Source of the DNA: Gracilariopsis chorda
Taxonomy: Eukaryota; Rhodophyta; Florideophyceae; Gracilariales; Gracilariaceae
Direction of reading: 5' to 3'
Assembly (NCBI GenBank): GCA_003194525.1
Contig: NBIV01000040.1
Location: 1 to 64,000 of the forward strand
Length of the DNA: 64,000 nt
The notes beneath the pieces were generated by a model. It did no database searches, was not told where the DNA came from, and saw only the letters and a list, made by a program, of their open reading frames with translations. Position numbers and translations under genes: made by a program. How positions within the stretch are numbered: the first letter of the stretch is position 1; each line of letters begins with the position of its first letter. This document shows positions 60,655-64,000 of this stretch, piece after piece.

Positions 60655-61425
60655 ATGGACCAAACTAGTGAAGTTGCAACCAATATATCGCCGTCTTCCA
60701 CAAATGGAAACCCAGTTGCTCCAACAACGCATGATCAGAATTCTGCAAGGGGGACGAACTCCCGTCCGTTTATGGCTCTTGCGGAACAGGTAGCAAAAAC
60801 CCCACTTGTTCAGCGAGTAGAGAAGAACATTCCAGTGCAAGCACGCCCAGCAGTCAGTCGGGCAACGGGAGTGACGCGCAACGTTCTCAGCAACCTAGAT
60901 AATGCCGTTACCGCTGCAAAAGGAACTCTCGAAACGGAGGAAGGCAAGCAACTTGTGTCAGCTTCTTGCACTTTCTTTAAGAGCTTCACTGCATTTGTCG
61001 CCATGCTTTATTCCGCCGCTCTTGATGCGGCAGAACCCAAGTTGGGAATCGATAAATCTGATGGTGATGGCTTATCTACTCGCACTGTTCGAATGGGTCG
61101 TTGTGTATTCTCCAAGATTTCAAGTCGCTTAGAGAAACGGGAAAGAGAAGTCGAAGGTACAGGGGAGTCAGTGATATACAGACAGATTAAGTTCGCTTTT
61201 GGTGTATTGCTTTCTTTTGGGGCGGCTTTGTTAAACACATTGGCTGCATTCAGTGGACCAGGACATGAATTTATCGCTTCAACAGCTGAAAGTACCATAA
61301 GTAGCTTCCCAGATGATATGCAGAAGTCCATCCGTGAACAAGGAGATCTGTCCTCCCTTATGGAGAGAGCCCGGAACCGCTGCAGAGATTCTGATGTTCC
61401 AAGGAATGGTCAGCATGAAGAATAG
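60655..61425 (+). CDS. Unrecognised protein with two hydrophobic segments
   Basis: 256 residues from the first in-frame ATG (60655); the frame is open further upstream but only from a GTG. The N terminus (1-40) is Asn/Ser/Thr-rich and looks disordered. Residues 42-95 form a probable amphipathic helical region (PLVQRVEKNIPVQARPAVSR). Two hydrophobic segments follow at about 101-123 and 177-200, separated by a charged stretch (KLEKRERE-like), then a polar tail. The layout, with PLVQ-type helices, is loosely like lipid-droplet or hairpin membrane proteins, but no family is recognised. It has its own CCAAT/TATA promoter and converges on NOT1, with 373 bp between the stops. Confidence 0.7.
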   Translation: MDQTSEVATNISPSSTNGNPVAPTTHDQNSARGTNSRPFMALAEQVAKTPLVQRVEKNIPVQARPAVSRATGVTRNVLSNLDNAVTAAKGTLETEEGKQLVSASCTFFKSFTAFVAMLYSAALDAAEPKLGIDKSDGDGLSTRTVRMGRCVFSKISSRLEKREREVEGTGESVIYRQIKFAFGVLLSFGAALLNTLAAFSGPGHEFIASTAESTISSFPDDMQKSIREQGDLSSLMERARNRCRDSDVPRNGQHEE

Positions 61426-61798
61426 CGTTACACTCGACGAGTCACTCTTAGGGCGAAATGGTAGTATAGCATAACAAGAGCGGAGAATAATATTGCTTCA
61501 CTGCTCGCTGAATGCTGGTGTGGGTCACATTCGTAACGAGGCCAAGTGCTTGGCTGGGAAGTCGAGTTATCAATGCGTCGTGTACTAACGGTCCCCGTTT
61601 GCGGAAAAGAACATTCACCACGCACGAAAATGATAACTTGCAATTGCGATTCCTTGCGGAATATCTTGCCTATTCTAGTGCTTGGTAATCATGTCCCACG
61701 TTGTTGTTGGTAAGGGCTAAAGGGTAGGCCTTCTACAATGTATACAATGAGAAATGCTTTACACTAGTACTAGTTCTGTCTAGCCATGGTTATCCGCC
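61426..61798. other. Convergent 3' spacer
   Basis: 373 bp between the stop of the small + strand gene and the stop of NOT1. It should hold both 3' UTRs and polyadenylation sites. No gene is seen. Confidence 0.5.
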
Positions 61799-64000
61799 CT
61801 ACTTCACAGACACCAGTGATTGGCGTCTATTCTGAAATGAAGGCGCCATGCAATGCTTTGAAACATTCTGAAACAGGTCCTCAATTTCAGGCGCACAAGT
61901 TACGAACGAGTAGTTCCAAAAGTTGTAATCAGGATTCTTCAGCAGCTCAACAAACGTAGTTAGTAGTCCCCACGGTTGTGGTCTGTTCGCAATTAGCCTC
62001 TCGACCAGCACTTTCGCAATCTCTTCCTTCACCCACTCACCACTAGATTCGCGGAATAACATGAGGATCACATTCCTGAAGTACATAGTGTGACTGTTGG
62101 GGAAACGGAGTTGGTTTGTAAGTGCATTGAAAAGATGTGTTTGCCCCTCGAAGTCGAGTTGAGAAGTCAAGAAACGAATGATATCCGTAGAAGGCCTGTT
62201 CAAGCTATCACGGTCACTGGAACCGGACGTAGCACTCTGGGCTAGATACACGATTAAAGAATTGAGTACGGTAAGATTGTAACTGGTCTGTCCCTTGTCA
62301 CTAGTGAAGCGGATATACTTCACAAGATCAAGTGACATCCCTTGCCCACTGAACCTTCCACTCGATTTCAAGTACGTATCAATCACCCCTTTCATGCCAC
62401 TACCCTGTAACGGAGTCACAAAATTCGATAGTATTAAGGGAGGATTCATCATTTCCGGCAGTCTCTTCACGTTCAGATCAGGGGCGAACGGATCAGGAAG
62501 GCGCATTTGTTTCGGGAACGACGACAGAACTAAATTCCGAAGCTGAACGCAGCTACTAGGTATAACATTGCAGAAGTCCAGGTGATATGCGCACAAGAAC
62601 TCTGGAAAGTCATGGAGTACAACTAACAACACTCTCAGCAACCCATTGTAAAGCGTTCGAACAACCATTGAGAGCGGTTCAGTAGAGTCTTTCAGATATC
62701 CAGAGATGAAGTGAAGAAACGAAAGAAGCAAATGCCGAAACAAAGGCCAACCATTCACGTTCTTAACAGAAAGTAGACTCGGGAAGAATTCTTTGTTTGC
62801 TAGGAGTTCTAGCCAGTAGAAAGCAAACCGGGGTATCCTTGACGGCGAACATAAGCTTAGGACGCCTACTAGTCCTCCTTGAACGGAAAGACTGTCAAGA
62901 TTGACTTCCGCATCTTCACGTGTTAGGCTTCCAAGATCATGTACCCATCGGAACAGTCCGTCTTCCTTGTCATCTAGGAACTTTATAGCTTCTGCCTTCG
63001 AAGAAATGCCCTGAAGTTTATGGGAGAACGCTATAGACAACTGATCAACAGTCGGTTCAAAGTCATCTGTGCCACTCCGTTCCTTCACATTCGAGCCAAC
63101 TGAAAACTGAGCCATTATACCAGTTAGCATACGAAAATGTGCCCTCAGATCCCCTCTGCTGCATCGCTTTAGCATATCCTTCGCAACAGCGACGTAGAAA
63201 TGGGAGAGTAAATGCGCCCCCTTGATTTTCTTAGAAGCGGATCCAACTTTGTCCATATGACAGAGTGTGCTCAGCATACATATCAGACTCTCAACTGCCG
63301 TGTAGGGGGCCTCAATAATATCTGGTGATATTCCTGATTCACTTGCCCCAGACTCCAGAACCAGAGAAGTCGCCGTGGTCACGAGCTCCACAGCTACTCG
63401 GAAGAATTTCGCTACGGTGTCAGTTGTTGCCAAGAAACTTGCACGTGCCTGTTCCATGAAGTTCATAACCGCTTGGTCTAGAATTGATCGATTAACATCA
63501 GCAGTCAAGACTCGGTGCCACTCAAGAAGAACTTGCGCGACTACTTCCCTTGACCCCATGAGATCGGTATTTTCTGGCTCTTTTACATGTTTTGTTGAAG
63601 TCGTGTTTGTCTCAGTGTTTGTACTACCCGATCCGTTTGTTGCATCTGCTTTGTGAACGACGGTTCGTGCAGCGTCTACGAGTGCGAGAAGTTCATCTGC
63701 GGACATAGACGTATTCGCGGTGTTTTGCTTCCGTGCGACTTTCAAAATACCTTCAAGTGTTAAATAAAAGTCACCTGCAGTAGCCAATGGCTCCTCAATA
63801 ACTGCTTTCCGTACAAGAGAACAAGCAAAATCCAGTGCTGTCACGTTTCTACCATTGTCTATAGCTTTTGCAAGAATCTCATCATAGCTGGTCTTGCTGA
63901 GTAGAGAGCCAGGTCTGAGGAGTGCCAAAATACATTCTAGATTGAGCTTTCTCCGTTCTTCAGAAAACGCCAACCAGGTAGCAAGCTCCTTCGACAATCT
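61799..64000 (-). CDS. NOT1: CCR4-NOT scaffold subunit NOT1, C-terminal part
   Basis: About 733 residues; the frame runs off the right edge, so the N-terminal part is missing from the window and the apparent first Met is internal. NOT1 scaffolds the CCR4-NOT deadenylase, which shortens mRNA poly(A) tails in the cytoplasm. The C-terminal Not1 domain is clear: FPEFLCAYHLDFCNVIPSSC, LRNLVLSSFPKQMRLPDPF, and the end motif PWGLLTTFVELLKNPDYNFW. Upstream is a helical region with Ser/Thr/Asn-rich linker (near 63600), equivalent to the connector before the Not1 domain that binds the NOT2-NOT3/5 module. It ends at TAG at 61799-61801. No intron is seen in 2.2 kb. Confidence 0.95.
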   Translation of the reverse strand, partial: RLSKELATWLAFSEERRKLNLECILALLRPGSLLSKTSYDEILAKAIDNGRNVTALDFACSLVRKAVIEEPLATAGDFYLTLEGILKVARKQNTANTSMSADELLALVDAARTVVHKADATNGSGSTNTETNTTSTKHVKEPENTDLMGSREVVAQVLLEWHRVLTADVNRSILDQAVMNFMEQARASFLATTDTVAKFFRVAVELVTTATSLVLESGASESGISPDIIEAPYTAVESLICMLSTLCHMDKVGSASKKIKGAHLLSHFYVAVAKDMLKRCSRGDLRAHFRMLTGIMAQFSVGSNVKERSGTDDFEPTVDQLSIAFSHKLQGISSKAEAIKFLDDKEDGLFRWVHDLGSLTREDAEVNLDSLSVQGGLVGVLSLCSPSRIPRFAFYWLELLANKEFFPSLLSVKNVNGWPLFRHLLLSFLHFISGYLKDSTEPLSMVVRTLYNGLLRVLLVVLHDFPEFLCAYHLDFCNVIPSSCVQLRNLVLSSFPKQMRLPDPFAPDLNVKRLPEMMNPPLILSNFVTPLQGSGMKGVIDTYLKSSGRFSGQGMSLDLVKYIRFTSDKGQTSYNLTVLNSLIVYLAQSATSGSSDRDSLNRPSTDIIRFLTSQLDFEGQTHLFNALTNQLRFPNSHTMYFRNVILMLFRESSGEWVKEEIAKVLVERLIANRPQPWGLLTTFVELLKNPDYNFWNYSFVTCAPEIEDLFQNVSKHCMAPSFQNRRQSLVSVK

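Overview
The window looks like nuclear DNA of a red alga, probably a multicellular (florideophyte-type) species. This is an inference. It rests on almost intron-free host genes, a plastid-targeted lysine enzyme whose transit peptide begins MAFV (a phenylalanine near the N terminus is usual in red algae and glaucophytes), and a sharp split between a repeat-filled half and a gene-dense half.

Left third (1-20538): a head-to-tail array of three related Helitron-type rolling-circle transposons on the + strand. Copy 1 is cut by the window edge (1-2406), copy 2 spans 4729-10147 and copy 3 spans 11796-17231. Each encodes a Rep (HUH/Y2) plus Pif1-like helicase protein, and copy 3 keeps one reading frame of about 1,811 codons interrupted only by three stop codons. 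The spacers carry GC-rich, hairpin-rich satellite units of about 433 or 464 bp, a large inverted repeat, and G-box-containing short repeats. After copy 3 the satellite expands to 3.2 kb with a two-unit higher-order period of 897 bp, then stops abruptly inside the reverse-transcriptase region of an old Ty3 element.

Middle (20539-45411): three LTR retrotransposons, treated as fossils. They are a broken minus-strand Ty3 element with one visible LTR (20539-25022), a broken plus-strand Ty3 chromovirus with both LTRs and a 5-bp target duplication (27105-38496), and a young-looking minus-strand Copia element with nearly identical LTRs and a target duplication (39422-45411). The two Ty3 elements are relatives. 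An unrecognised accessory protein family lies antisense inside the second and beside the first.

Right third (45412-64000): host genes. lysA (diaminopimelate decarboxylase, +) converges on EMC1 (ER membrane complex subunit 1, -). EMC1 shares an 0.8-kb divergent upstream spacer with a very large FMP27/SABRE/Hobbit-type bridge-like lipid-transfer protein (+). Then come a 1.7-kb sparsely coding stretch, a small unrecognised protein with two hydrophobic segments (+) behind a CCAAT/TATA promoter, and the C-terminal part of the CCR4-NOT scaffold NOT1 (-), cut by the window end. These are housekeeping functions (lysine synthesis, ER membrane-protein insertion, lipid transfer, mRNA deadenylation) and do not form one pathway.
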